From: Leptolyngbya sp. BC1307
GTDB lineage: Bacteria; Cyanobacteriota; Cyanobacteriia; Phormidesmidales; Phormidesmidaceae
Direction: 5' to 3'
Assembly: GCF_002286735.1 (NCBI RefSeq)
Contig: NZ_NRTA01000007.1
Location: forward strand, 62,001-126,000
Length of the DNA stretch: 64,000 nucleotides
Shown one piece after another: positions 7,927 through 16,276 of this stretch. Positions within the stretch are counted from its first letter, which is position 1. Each line of letters opens with the position of its first letter. A program made the position numbers and the translations under genes. The notes below the pieces were generated by a model. It had not been told where the DNA came from and did no database searches. It saw only the letters and a program-made list of their open reading frames with translations.

Positions 7927-9441
7927 ATGCTGCTAAAAGAACTGTTTGCTCAATTAACGCAGGCGATAACGGTGCCTGAGACGCGGGTCAATCATCCTCA
8001 CTGGACTCAGGAAGTCACTGGTCTCTGCGCCAATTCTCAGGCGATCGCCCCAGGCAATCTTTTTATCGGCATGCCCGGTACGCGGGTAGATGGCGGTCAG
8101 TTTTGGCAGGGGGCTCTAGAGAAAGGGGCGATCGCGGCACTGATCACGCCCGAGGCGCTCCAAGCCAAACCCGAGACCAAGAGCGGCGACCTAGTCTTGA
8201 CTGCCACCCCCATTCCTCAAATCTGCGCTGAGCTAGCTGCAATCTTCTACGGTCAGCCAGCTCAGGCAATGACCATGGTCGGTGTGACTGGCACCAATGG
8301 AAAAACCACGACTACCCATTTGATTGAATATTTCCTCAACCAGGCTCAGCAGAAAACCGCTATTTTAGGTACGCTCTACACCCGCTGGCCCGGCTACGAA
8401 AAGACCGCCGTTCACACCACCCCTTTCCCTATCGATCTGCAAAGCGAGCTGGCTAGTGCCCATCAGGCCAACTGTCAAAACGCCGTGATGGAAATTAGCT
8501 CTCACGCGCTAGCTCAGCATCGGCCTTGGGGCATTCCGTTTGAAGTCAGTGTCTTTACCAACCTCACACAAGACCATCTGGACTATCACAAAGATCTCGA
8601 AGACTATTTCGCGGCTAAAGCGCTGCTGTTTAGCCCTGATTATCTGAAAGGGCGGGCGATTATTAATCAAACCGATCCCTACGGTCAAAAGCTGATTGGC
8701 CAATTAGACCGCGCTCAGGTATGGACCTACAGCACTACTGATTCGAGCGCGGATTTATATACAGAAGACCTTGCCTACGGGCCGACAGGTGTCAGCGGTA
8801 CGCTCTGTACGCCTGCCGGTAAGCAAGCCTTTGCCTCGCCATTGGTCGGTCAGTTTAACCTAGAAAACCTGCTGGCAGCTACTGGGTCAGCTTTGCACTT
8901 GGGCGTTTCTCTGGCACAAATTGTTGCCGCCCTCCCGCAGTTTACGGGTGTACCGGGCCGGATGGAGCGCGTTCAGGTAGAGGGCGCGCAGGATATCAGT
9001 GTGATTGTAGACTACGCCCACACACCAGACAGCCTGGAGAATGCGCTGAAGGCGGCGCGGCCTTTTATCACTGGGCGACTGATTTGTGTCTTTGGCTGTG
9101 GCGGCGATCGCGATCGCACCAAACGCCCGCAGATGGGTCGAATCGCCTATGCCCAATCCGACCGGGCCATTGTTACCTCCGACAACCCTCGCACTGAAGA
9201 CCCTGAGCGTATTTTAGAAGACGTGGTCGCCGGTATTGACGAACCGCTCGATGCGGACCAGGTGATCTGCGATCGCGCCGAGGCTATTCGCAGGGCTATT
9301 CTTCAGGCCCAGCCCGGCGATGGTATTGTGATTGCGGGCAAAGGCCACGAAGACTATCAGATCTTAGGCACCGAGAAGATTCATTTTGATGATCGTGAGC
9401 AGTCTAGAGCAGCGCTTAGCGAGCGGTTAGCCGCTGTGTAA
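7927..9441 (+). CDS. murE: UDP-N-acetylmuramoyl-L-alanyl-D-glutamate--2,6-diaminopimelate ligase MurE
   Basis: Cytoplasmic Mur ligase adding meso-diaminopimelate to UDP-MurNAc-L-Ala-D-Glu in peptidoglycan synthesis. The length is 504 aa, normal for MurE. The ATP-binding TGTNGKTTT is at residues 121-129. MEISSHAL and NLTQDHLDYH are typical central-domain motifs, and DNPR (419-422) is the motif that selects meso-DAP over lysine. GKGHEDYQ follows near the C-terminus. A good ribosome site (aaggggagaacc) precedes the ATG. The leader contains a 15-bp tandem repeat array. No other mur gene is adjacent. Confidence 0.97.
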   Translation: MLLKELFAQLTQAITVPETRVNHPHWTQEVTGLCANSQAIAPGNLFIGMPGTRVDGGQFWQGALEKGAIAALITPEALQAKPETKSGDLVLTATPIPQICAELAAIFYGQPAQAMTMVGVTGTNGKTTTTHLIEYFLNQAQQKTAILGTLYTRWPGYEKTAVHTTPFPIDLQSELASAHQANCQNAVMEISSHALAQHRPWGIPFEVSVFTNLTQDHLDYHKDLEDYFAAKALLFSPDYLKGRAIINQTDPYGQKLIGQLDRAQVWTYSTTDSSADLYTEDLAYGPTGVSGTLCTPAGKQAFASPLVGQFNLENLLAATGSALHLGVSLAQIVAALPQFTGVPGRMERVQVEGAQDISVIVDYAHTPDSLENALKAARPFITGRLICVFGCGGDRDRTKRPQMGRIAYAQSDRAIVTSDNPRTEDPERILEDVVAGIDEPLDADQVICDRAEAIRRAILQAQPGDGIVIAGKGHEDYQILGTEKIHFDDREQSRAALSERLAAV

Positions 9442-9667
9442 TGTCGCGCAATACCAGAAACTTGCTTACGATAAGGGAGAAAACGCCGAACTAATGATAT
9501 ATTTCAGCTAACTTCAGGGCACCCTGTAGGCATATTTAAGTAGATTAGCTCACCGACTTTCCAAAACTGGGAGGGCGGTAGCTCTCAATAATGTCTGAGC
9601 CACCTGCTACCGCTTTGCTGCTGGCTGGGCGTGCTGGTCTAGTCGGTTATTTAGTAAGTCGTACGCT

Positions 9668-11269
9668 ATGTCGTCTCTATCTCTACAGACTCATTGGGCC
9701 AGTTCTCAGCCTCAGCTGTCTGCTGTCTTGTGTGATCCGCGCGGGTTTAAAGCGGCCCTGCAGTCGCTAATCCAGTTTTTGATAGCCCATCAAATCCAGG
9801 CGACTCTGTGGCTCAAGCTGCCTAAAGAAGAGGCTTGGTGGACAGATGTCTGGCAGTACGGACAAAAGAGCGCGGGCTGTACTCTCTATACCCTGGGTGA
9901 GCAAATCGGTCGCCCGCCTGATGACCTAGCCGCCAACCTCTGCCCAATCCCAATCGAGCAAGATGCCGACCTCAAACGAGAATATCTGTGCCTGGCTGTT
10001 GCTGATAATTTTGTCGGGGCTCTCCTAGCCGCTCGAATCGTACCCAGATCCCCAGTGCCCGATAAGCGATCGCTCAAACTCTACTGCTCTACGTCTGGGC
10101 ATACCGTGGCAGCGCTTTCAACGGGGATTAAAGCCATTATTGAGCAGAGCCTGCCGACCTTTCGAGCTGTCGATAGCCCGTTGGACAGTGTGCCCGGTGC
10201 CCTACCGGTTAGCGGGATAGACAGACTAGAGCAGCCATTAGACCTAGCCTCCCCCTCGAACGCCGGGGAGCAGATGGCCGCTAGTCCAAACCATCAGCGC
10301 GCGATCGCTGGTCAAGCCGTTCTCAGTCAGTGGGATCGCTGTTTTCCGGCGGATCTTCTGAATCAGAGGGCGCTGCCGCTAACGGATGCTTTTTTAACCT
10401 GGCAGCTACAGTTTCAAGAAGAGATGCGATCGCAGCTAGTCGCCTATCGTCATTCAGCCAAGGCCGATCTCAATAGCGCCTCGCAGATGATGACTCCCGA
10501 CTTTCTCAGTCAGGCCAGCCAAGAACTGCAGTCGCCCCTGACCACTATCAAAACGGCGCTAACTCTGTTGGGATCACCAGCTTTGAAATCTGCTCAGCGG
10601 CAGCGCTACCTGGAGATGATTGCGGCTCAGTGCGATCGCCAAAAATCTCTGATTACTAGCGTTATCGGTTTGCTACAGATACAAGCGACCGCGACTTTGC
10701 CGCCCCAAACGCTGCAGCTGGCAACTATAATTCCTGGCATTGTCAGTACCTATCAGCCGATTGCCGAAGAACGGGGGATTGGGCTGGCTTGCACTGTGCC
10801 GTCTGATCTTACAAAGATATTAGCCGTCGAATCAGAACTCAAACAGGTCGTCATTCATCTGGTTAGAAACGGCATTCAAATGACCCCCCCAGGCGGCCAT
10901 GTTTGGGTGGCTGCCTCGCCTCATGACAGCAGTTTTGTCGCCCTGACGGTGCAAGATTCCGGGGCGGGCATTGCTAAAGCTGAAGCTGTCAGACTATTTG
11001 ACGCATTTTATAGGGGGCCTACCTACGGCGATAGCAGTCTTGGAGCCGGTCTCGGCCTGACGCTGGTGCAGCAGTTGGTCAGACGCATGGGCGGCAGTAT
11101 TGCGGTCGAAAGCACTCCGGACCGGGGCACGACGTTTAGAGTTTTGCTACCGGTTCTTCAGGCTACTGCTGCCAGTTGCGTCAACAGCAAGACCGAAGCC
11201 CAATCGCCGGCACTTAGCGCTGACCACCGCTCCGCTGCGCTCACCGGTGTCGAAACGCGACATCAATAG
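9668..11269 (+). CDS. Sensor-kinase-like protein with Gln in place of the phospho-acceptor His
   Basis: 533-aa protein. About 160 N-terminal residues form an unrecognised sensory region, only weakly like a DICT domain; a variable linker follows. The dimerisation helix is at about 278-340 and the ATPase domain at about 360-500. The ATPase boxes are present: N-box VRNGIQMTPPGG, G1 DSGAGIA, G2 GAGLGLTLVQQL. At the H-box the sequence reads SQASQELQSPL: codon CAA at 10520-10522 (Gln285) stands where the phosphorylated His should be. Autophosphorylation on the usual residue is therefore not expected. A single base change from CAC/CAT to CAA would explain it. It follows murE by 226 bp and converges on xseB with 7 bp between stops. 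Confidence 0.8.
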   Translation: MSSLSLQTHWASSQPQLSAVLCDPRGFKAALQSLIQFLIAHQIQATLWLKLPKEEAWWTDVWQYGQKSAGCTLYTLGEQIGRPPDDLAANLCPIPIEQDADLKREYLCLAVADNFVGALLAARIVPRSPVPDKRSLKLYCSTSGHTVAALSTGIKAIIEQSLPTFRAVDSPLDSVPGALPVSGIDRLEQPLDLASPSNAGEQMAASPNHQRAIAGQAVLSQWDRCFPADLLNQRALPLTDAFLTWQLQFQEEMRSQLVAYRHSAKADLNSASQMMTPDFLSQASQELQSPLTTIKTALTLLGSPALKSAQRQRYLEMIAAQCDRQKSLITSVIGLLQIQATATLPPQTLQLATIIPGIVSTYQPIAEERGIGLACTVPSDLTKILAVESELKQVVIHLVRNGIQMTPPGGHVWVAASPHDSSFVALTVQDSGAGIAKAEAVRLFDAFYRGPTYGDSSLGAGLGLTLVQQLVRRMGGSIAVESTPDRGTTFRVLLPVLQATAASCVNSKTEAQSPALSADHRSAALTGVETRHQ

Positions 11270-11276
11270 CAACTTT

Positions 11277-11513
11277 TTAGTCCGCTTCTTCGCTGACTAG
11301 GGTCTCTACGAGCAGTGAAGCCTGCTGCTGCTTTTGCTGTAGAAACTGATCGCACTGCTGCAGCGCGCCCACTGCTTCTGAAAATTGCTCAAATACTTCC
11401 GCTAGGGGCAGTTCGCCGGTCTCTATCTGAGTGGTGAGGGTTTCGATACGATGGAGCGTTGCTTCGTAGCTCCAGTCGTCAGGAAGGGCAGGTGTCTTTT
11501 TTGGGCGAGCCAT
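11277..11513 (-). CDS. xseB: Exodeoxyribonuclease VII small subunit
   Basis: 78-aa XseB, the small helical subunit that binds XseA in exonuclease VII. It shows the family pattern: WSYEATLHRIETLTTQIETGELPLAEVFEQF, here followed by a helix rich in Gln and Leu. It starts 15 bp after xseA stops on the same strand, the standard two-gene operon. The enzyme degrades single-stranded DNA in both directions to oligonucleotides, in mismatch repair and damage processing. Confidence 0.93.
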   Translation of the reverse strand: MARPKKTPALPDDWSYEATLHRIETLTTQIETGELPLAEVFEQFSEAVGALQQCDQFLQQKQQQASLLVETLVSEEAD

Positions 11514-11528
11514 GATTGGGTTGAGGAG

Positions 11529-12797
11529 TTAGGAAGTAGGAGAGTTGTCTGTGACAGTTGCTTTTACCGTGCCCTGGCTAAGCTGAATCTCTAGAGATGT
11601 ACCGGGCGGTAGCTGATCGGCGTGGGTGACGATTTGTTCTTCTGCTTTGACCAGCGCGTAGCCTCGTTTGAGTACGGCGGCTGGATCGAGGGCGGCTAAT
11701 TTTTCTTGCAGCAGCTGATGTTGATATTGAGCTTGCTGTAGCCGCTGGGTAAGCAGGGTAGTCAGTTGTTGCCGCTGCCAGCCGAGGTCACGCTGTCGCT
11801 GGACAACCTGACGATCTAGCTGGAGACGCTGTAACCGCGACTGTAGCGATCGCACCTGCTGCTGAGCTGTTTGCAGACGACTAGACAATAGTTGCCCCAG
11901 TCGCTGTAAATACTGCACCTGCTCACTATAGAGATCATCCAGGCTCGGGATCACTTGCTCGGCGGCAGCGGTGGGCGTATGAGCACAAACGTCGGCGACC
12001 AGGTCGGCAAGGGACTGGTCGCGCTCGTGACCAATCCCGGTGATTACTGGGATCGGTGATTGGGCGATCGCTAGCACCACCCGCTCATCGTCAAAACAGG
12101 CCAGATCTTCACTAGCCCCGCCCCCCCTCGCCAATAGCAGCACGTCGGCTCGGCCATCTTGGGCAACGCGGGCGATCGCCGCTGCAACGGAAGCGGGTGC
12201 CTGTAGCCCCTGTACGGTGGCCGGAGACAGTAAAATGCGCACGCCGGGGCTGCGCTGACTGAGCGTACGCTGAATATCTCCCCAAGCAGCCGCTTCGACG
12301 GAGGTGACGACCGCCAGCGTCTGCGGATAAGCCGGTAGCGGACGCTTGCGAGCGGCATCAAAAAGACCTTCGGCAGCCAGGCGCGATCGCAGCTGCCGGT
12401 AGCGCAATGCTTGCAGCCCTTCGCCTGCGGGTAACACCTGCCATACCGTGAGCTGATAAGATCCGCGCTTAGGATACAGCCGAATTTGCCCGAGCACAGT
12501 TACCTGCTCGCCTGCTGCCGGTAGCGTGGTTAGGCGGGGAAGCTGCGATCGCCACACCACGCAGTTCACCGCCGCAGAGCCATCGGGTTCTTGTAGGGTA
12601 AAAAAGCAGCCCTGGCGATGATTGTGGGTGCTAGACACCTCTCCAACCACCCAAATTTTTCGCAGCTGCGGATTCTCCTCTAACAGCAGCTTTAGGTAGT
12701 CTGTCAGCCCCGCTACGCCGACTGCCAGTTCGGCAGTTTGCTCAGACGCAATATTTATCATCAAAAAATACTTATCTGCCTTTCTAGTTTGAGCCAT
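11529..12797 (-). CDS. xseA: Exodeoxyribonuclease VII large subunit
   Basis: 422-aa catalytic subunit of exonuclease VII. The N-terminal OB-fold (LTDYLKLLLEENPQLRKIWVVGEVS) binds single-stranded DNA. The catalytic domain has VLLLARGGGASEDL, FDDERVVLAIAQSPIPVITGIGHERD and DLVADVCAHTPTAAAE. Next comes a long coiled coil (about 290-370) that carries XseB subunits, then a C-terminal strand with ILKRGYAL-like AVLKRGYALV. A second ATG at residue 13 (12761) gives a start closer to other family members; the first is kept because no ribosome site decides it. Confidence 0.93.
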   Translation of the reverse strand: MAQTRKADKYFLMINIASEQTAELAVGVAGLTDYLKLLLEENPQLRKIWVVGEVSSTHNHRQGCFFTLQEPDGSAAVNCVVWRSQLPRLTTLPAAGEQVTVLGQIRLYPKRGSYQLTVWQVLPAGEGLQALRYRQLRSRLAAEGLFDAARKRPLPAYPQTLAVVTSVEAAAWGDIQRTLSQRSPGVRILLSPATVQGLQAPASVAAAIARVAQDGRADVLLLARGGGASEDLACFDDERVVLAIAQSPIPVITGIGHERDQSLADLVADVCAHTPTAAAEQVIPSLDDLYSEQVQYLQRLGQLLSSRLQTAQQQVRSLQSRLQRLQLDRQVVQRQRDLGWQRQQLTTLLTQRLQQAQYQHQLLQEKLAALDPAAVLKRGYALVKAEEQIVTHADQLPPGTSLEIQLSQGTVKATVTDNSPTS

Positions 12798-13004
12798 CTG
12801 CGGCGCAATGATGGCGGCATTCTCAAATATTTTTGTGAGTTAAAACTTCTGTGAGTTATCTGTGGGTTAAAAGGGTAGCTACCGCTAGCTCGTCGGCGCT
12901 CTCTTAGCGAGAGCAGCGCTGCTCACCCGAATTTTCTAGACCGGTTCTCTGCGCCATTCTTCATTGAAGGGGGGAAGGGACGGTCGGCCAAAAGCTTATA
13001 TTTT

Positions 13005-13047
13005 GAGGGGTTCGGATAGTCAAATAATCGAAAACTATCCGAGCCCT
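13005..13047. repeat. Long inverted repeat (hairpin) downstream of DUF1815 gene
   Basis: Arms gaggg...tcggatagt and actatccga...ccctc can pair over about 14 bp around a 13-nt loop. It lies about 65 nt beyond the DUF1815 stop on the minus strand. Neither strand has a run of T after the stem, so it is not a textbook terminator; mRNA 3'-end stabilisation is another possibility. Confidence 0.6.
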
Positions 13048-13052
13048 CATGG

Positions 13053-13069
13053 CATCCGCCGGACGGATG
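13053..13069. repeat. Dispersed small hairpin CATCCG-N5-CGGATG (copy 1)
   Basis: A 17-bp hairpin that differs by one loop base from the sequence at 19174-19190. Both are in non-coding DNA of unrelated loci, which suggests a dispersed repeat. Confidence 0.55.
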
Positions 13070-13111
13070 ACTGATCCTTCGTGATTCTGTATGGCGAATC
13101 AGCAGCAAACC

Positions 13112-13456
13112 TTAACCGCCAGAGTAAGCCGCTACTTCCTGCTCAGCCGGACTCACCTGATACTTGATCAAGTTGGCCAATTCCTGAAGCTGATTGATCG
13201 CTTCAGCTCCCTCTAACTTCATGAGCTCACGGTCATCGCGCATCTCTGTCCAGGTGATCCCATAGTCGGAGACCAGAAACCGAATCAAATGGTCTCCGCC
13301 CAAGCTCACCATAAAGGAAGCGCTATTAAGCTCCTCCCCGCAGGTATAGCAAGAGGCCAAATATCCTCTTTTCTCTAATACAACCGCCAGCGCTTTCAGG
13401 TTCAGAACGAGATCTTGAACAAACTGACGGTGCTGATCGGCAAGTCTGACAAACAT
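13112..13456 (-). CDS. DUF1815 family protein
   Basis: 114-aa cyanobacteria-specific DUF1815 protein of unknown function. It begins MFVRLADQHRQFVQDLVLNL and contains CYTCGEELNSASF with two cysteines, then LIRFLVSDYGITWTEMRDDRELMKLEGAEAI-type sequence, as in the family. It has no signal peptide or membrane segment and is probably a small soluble protein. It stands alone with long non-coding flanks on both sides, so it has its own promoter in the AT-rich region upstream. Confidence 0.85.
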   Translation of the reverse strand: MFVRLADQHRQFVQDLVLNLKALAVVLEKRGYLASCYTCGEELNSASFMVSLGGDHLIRFLVSDYGITWTEMRDDRELMKLEGAEAINQLQELANLIKYQVSPAEQEVAAYSGG

Positions 13457-13988
13457 TGTCTTTTCCTCTACACCATTTATTGGCTCTATGTAATTTACTT
13501 AATTCTTTTTTAATAACCTTCGTACAAAAATACCCCAGACTCCATAACACTGTCCAGGTGTGTCATGTTTTCGTACCCACTACAGTACCCACATATTGTA
13601 ACTTTTTGCAACAATTTTGTTGTGCTAGGTGACGTAAAGATATCCAGAATTTTTAAAAAAATCAAATTCAAAGCTACCAATCCGCTCAAGATGAAACTGT
13701 AGCGAATTTATCTAGCTTGGTCAGTGCCTGAGATCCACAGTGATATGGAGTAAAAGCTCGGCACCTGTGTATATATCAATCCCACCATTCCCCTTGTTCT
13801 AGCGCAACCGAAAGAAAAATGACGGGGTCTTACCTCTCAGGAAAATAAATATGACAAAAGTTGACATAACTACTTAGATAAGTATGCCTAGAGAAATACA
13901 TTGTTAGGAATAGGGCAGTTCTGTAAGACACTACCGGTAGCGACAGCGGTTCAGTGAAAAGGCTAGAAGTTAATAGTCGCAGTTAGTC
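13457..13988. other. AT-rich intergenic region upstream of DUF1815 gene
   Basis: 532 bp, clearly more AT-rich than the genes around it. It includes a direct repeat agtacccac near 13571-13592 and runs of A and T around 13600-13680. The DUF1815 promoter must lie near 13460-13620 on the minus strand. I could not identify an RNA gene; a small RNA is possible but not supported. Confidence 0.4.
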
Positions 13989-14068
13989 AAAGCCCAGTGT
14001 CCAGGCAAAGCCCAGTGTCCAGGCAAAGCCCAGTGTCCAGGCAAAGCCCAGTGTCCAGGCAAAGCCCA
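13989..14068. repeat. 18-bp tandem repeat, four perfect copies plus a partial
   Basis: Four perfect copies of aaagcccagtgtccaggc and 8 bp of a fifth, ending directly against the stop codon of the DUF2839 gene (minus strand, stop at 14069-14071). There are no spacers between units, so this is not a CRISPR array. Confidence 0.95.
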
Positions 14069-14284
14069 CTAATTAGTCAGCGTCCACCAGCCAAACCCAG
14101 GACCGATAAAACGAATAGTGAGCCACGCAGCAATCATCAAAATAATGCCAGCCCAAGCACCCTTAGTTGACCAGGAAACAAACTTAGTAGCGGTCTCTTT
14201 ACTGATGGGTACGCCTGGAATGACTGGCTTAGGTTTGCCGTAGTTTTCACCCAATGCCTCTTGCCGACGTTTAGATTCTCCCAT
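14069..14284 (-). CDS. DUF2839 domain small membrane protein
   Basis: 71-aa cyanobacterial DUF2839 protein. The start at ATG 14284 gives the family N-terminus MGESKRRQEALGENYGKP. A single transmembrane segment lies at about residues 43-62 (WAGIILMIAAWLTIRFIGP), and the protein ends GFGWWTLTN. The frame stays open upstream to 14359 but without family resemblance. Its function is unknown. The stop codon abuts an 18-bp tandem repeat array. Confidence 0.85.
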   Translation of the reverse strand: MGESKRRQEALGENYGKPKPVIPGVPISKETATKFVSWSTKGAWAGIILMIAAWLTIRFIGPGFGWWTLTN

Positions 14285-14380
14285 GGGCGCTACCAAGCTA
14301 GTGATTTCTGATGACGAAAGCGTCAAGATTAAATGTGTGCTGGCGGCTAGTTTTCTCACTGAGCCCGCATCCTAATCCAT

Positions 14381-14414
14381 CATAGCGAGCGATTGAGCAT
14401 AGCGAGCGATTGAG
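14381..14414. repeat. 17-bp tandem duplication
   Basis: Two perfect copies of catagcgagcgattgag in the region between the DinG-like gene and the DUF2839 gene, both on the minus strand. Confidence 0.85.
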
Positions 14415-14509
14415 CATGAGAAAACTCTGGCAGTGCCCCGGCTAAATTAGCATTTGTTTAGAGAATATCTGTACAGGGAGATAGCGAGCATTTGTGCTGG
14501 CCGGTCGGG

Positions 14510-16135
14510 CTAGTCAGCTATTGACTCAGGCGAAGTGCTTTCAGCGATGAACCAAGTGAGATCGAGATAGCTACTGCGGGCTGCGGGGCTTAGGGCCGAC
14601 ATAATCTGAGCGCCATAGCTGCGATAGTTGACTCGGTTATCTAGCAGTGCGACTACCCCTTGGCGCGATCGCACAGGGGCCACGGCATGCTGTAGCTCAT
14701 TCAAAGCAGTAGGCAGCAAATACGCTTTGAACCAGTCCTGGCGGCGACGCTTGTAGGCGGCTACTCGGCCTGCCACTAGCGGATCTTCGAGTGATGGGAT
14801 GGGCAAAGTCGTGATAATCAGCAGATCTGGAATGACTGACTCTGCCTGGTGAGTCCGCCAATACTCCCAACCGGTGATCAAAATGCCCTGACTGTCTATC
14901 GGTACTTCTACCCGTACCCGTGAGCCATATTCAGCAGCCAAGATAGTAGCTAACTGCGCTTTGAGCGGCATATCTCCGACAATGATGACGGTCGGGCCAG
15001 CACCCAACCTGCTATCTGCTGTCTGAACGCTGCTGCCGCCGAGACTTTTAGCGCCAATCAGTGAGCAGATTTCTTGCCGTACGGCTCCCTGATAGTGGCT
15101 GGTATTAGGCATAGGTAGGCGATCTGGCAGATAAAGCTGTATCAAATCGCTGTGTCGGTCGGGGCCGAAGCGCAGACAGGTCATTTCGCCGAGGCCGAGG
15201 CGATCGCGATACCGCTCTGCTTTGGAGTCCGTATCTAAGGCTGCGCCAATCAACACGACTGGCTGCTGCGCCCAGACTGGCGCTAGGCTTTCTTGGAGAT
15301 CAATCGGGCCACAGTGCAGCGCTACACTGCCCAATTTACGGTTAACGCTACTCCAGGCTAACCGCTCCATCTGCGAAAACCGCTGCCAAAACTGCTGCCA
15401 CACAGGCGGCAGTCTACCGCGATCGCCGTATGCTTGAAGCAGCTCGTATAGCTCGTACAGCAGGGTCTTTTCCGGTTCTTCTATGAGATGACAGCCGTAG
15501 GGATTGGCCGGATGCTGAAAAATGGCATGGGTGATGCGGACGCGCATGTCTCGAATGAAGGTGCGCTGACTAGGATAGGCCAGCATTAGCCCTTCCCAGT
15601 GCTGCGGCAATAAGACGACGCTCAGCTGCTGGCGGGCCCACCGTTCTAAGTCGCTAGCCCCGTCTATGAGCGTGAAAACTCCAGCGGGAAACCGGCTGAG
15701 CGGGCCAGCTGAGTGGCTATCAGTAGAGGGGGAAGGGGTTAGCGAGGTCGTCAGGCGATCGCGCAGCCAGCCCTGAGCAGAGGTCACTAGCAGCCCCCGA
15801 AAATCTTCACCGGGCCAGCGATCGCCGGTCTGTACGGGCTTGACCACAGGTAGCCCTTGCTGCAAATTTGGAATATCTTGCTGAAGCACGCTCTTGAGTA
15901 TGTCTTCTGGCAAGGCGAGCACAGCGGGCTCTGGCCACAGCAGCGCCGGAATCAAATAGCTCAGTCGGTAGCTGCCCTGGTAAGCGGCCAGACTATCTGG
16001 CTGCATCAGCGCACTACGGCCTATTCGCATGGCTCTTGCGACCAGCCTGGCCATCGTCAGATGGTGAGGCCACTGGGTATGCCCTTGTTCTCTAAGATAA
16101 GCCCGAAGGCGCTGATGAACTTCTGCTTCGATCAC
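14510..16135 (-). CDS. DinG-like helicase homologue lacking Walker motifs (cyanobacterial type)
   Basis: 541-aa protein resembling the DinG/XPD-type superfamily 2 helicases. The N-terminus, MIEAEVHQRLRAYLREQG then HHLTMARLVARAM, and the late motifs LPIPSLEDPLVAGR and GVVALLDNRVNYRSYG match the DinG C-terminal pattern. The Walker A position (residues 54-64) reads SYRLSYLIPA with no GKS/GKT. The DEAH position reads LIDGASDLER. The usual QxxGRxxR motif is degraded to LQHAVAPVRSRQG. ATP hydrolysis is therefore doubtful. I recall similar proteins in other cyanobacteria annotated as ATP-dependent helicases. It is divergent from tyrA. Confidence 0.65.
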   Translation of the reverse strand: MIEAEVHQRLRAYLREQGHTQWPHHLTMARLVARAMRIGRSALMQPDSLAAYQGSYRLSYLIPALLWPEPAVLALPEDILKSVLQQDIPNLQQGLPVVKPVQTGDRWPGEDFRGLLVTSAQGWLRDRLTTSLTPSPSTDSHSAGPLSRFPAGVFTLIDGASDLERWARQQLSVVLLPQHWEGLMLAYPSQRTFIRDMRVRITHAIFQHPANPYGCHLIEEPEKTLLYELYELLQAYGDRGRLPPVWQQFWQRFSQMERLAWSSVNRKLGSVALHCGPIDLQESLAPVWAQQPVVLIGAALDTDSKAERYRDRLGLGEMTCLRFGPDRHSDLIQLYLPDRLPMPNTSHYQGAVRQEICSLIGAKSLGGSSVQTADSRLGAGPTVIIVGDMPLKAQLATILAAEYGSRVRVEVPIDSQGILITGWEYWRTHQAESVIPDLLIITTLPIPSLEDPLVAGRVAAYKRRRQDWFKAYLLPTALNELQHAVAPVRSRQGVVALLDNRVNYRSYGAQIMSALSPAARSSYLDLTWFIAESTSPESIAD

Positions 16136-16276
16136 TGGCGTAGGCGTAGGTTGGTCTGGGTGAAGTGTCCTTAATGATGGCTTTCATTGTGACACATCCA
16201 TCTCGCTGCTCCCGTAGGAAAGATCAGGGCCAATGTCAGGAATCAAACAAGAATAGCGGATAGTGAGAGACGGTTG

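Larger units (their letters stand above)
12798..13111. other. Intergenic region with two hairpins
   Basis: 314 bp between xseA and the DUF1815 gene. It holds a long imperfect inverted repeat (about 13005-13047) with a perfect 9-bp core, TCGGATAGT/ACTATCCGA. A second small hairpin follows at 13053-13069 (CATCCG/CGGATG). A 14-bp palindrome GAGCAGCGCTGCTC lies near 12908-12923. No convincing gene is present; the open frame across 12923-13108 looks accidental. Confidence 0.6.

Noticed and set aside
13005-13047. Long hairpin as a rho-independent terminator
   Set aside because: There is no T-run on either strand after the stem, so it is recorded only as an inverted repeat.
12923-13108. 61-codon frame downstream of DUF1815 gene
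   Set aside because: It spans the two hairpins of the intergenic region and has no protein-like pattern.
13989-14068. Regular repeat array as a possible CRISPR
   Set aside because: Units are directly adjacent with no spacers and there are no cas genes in the window.
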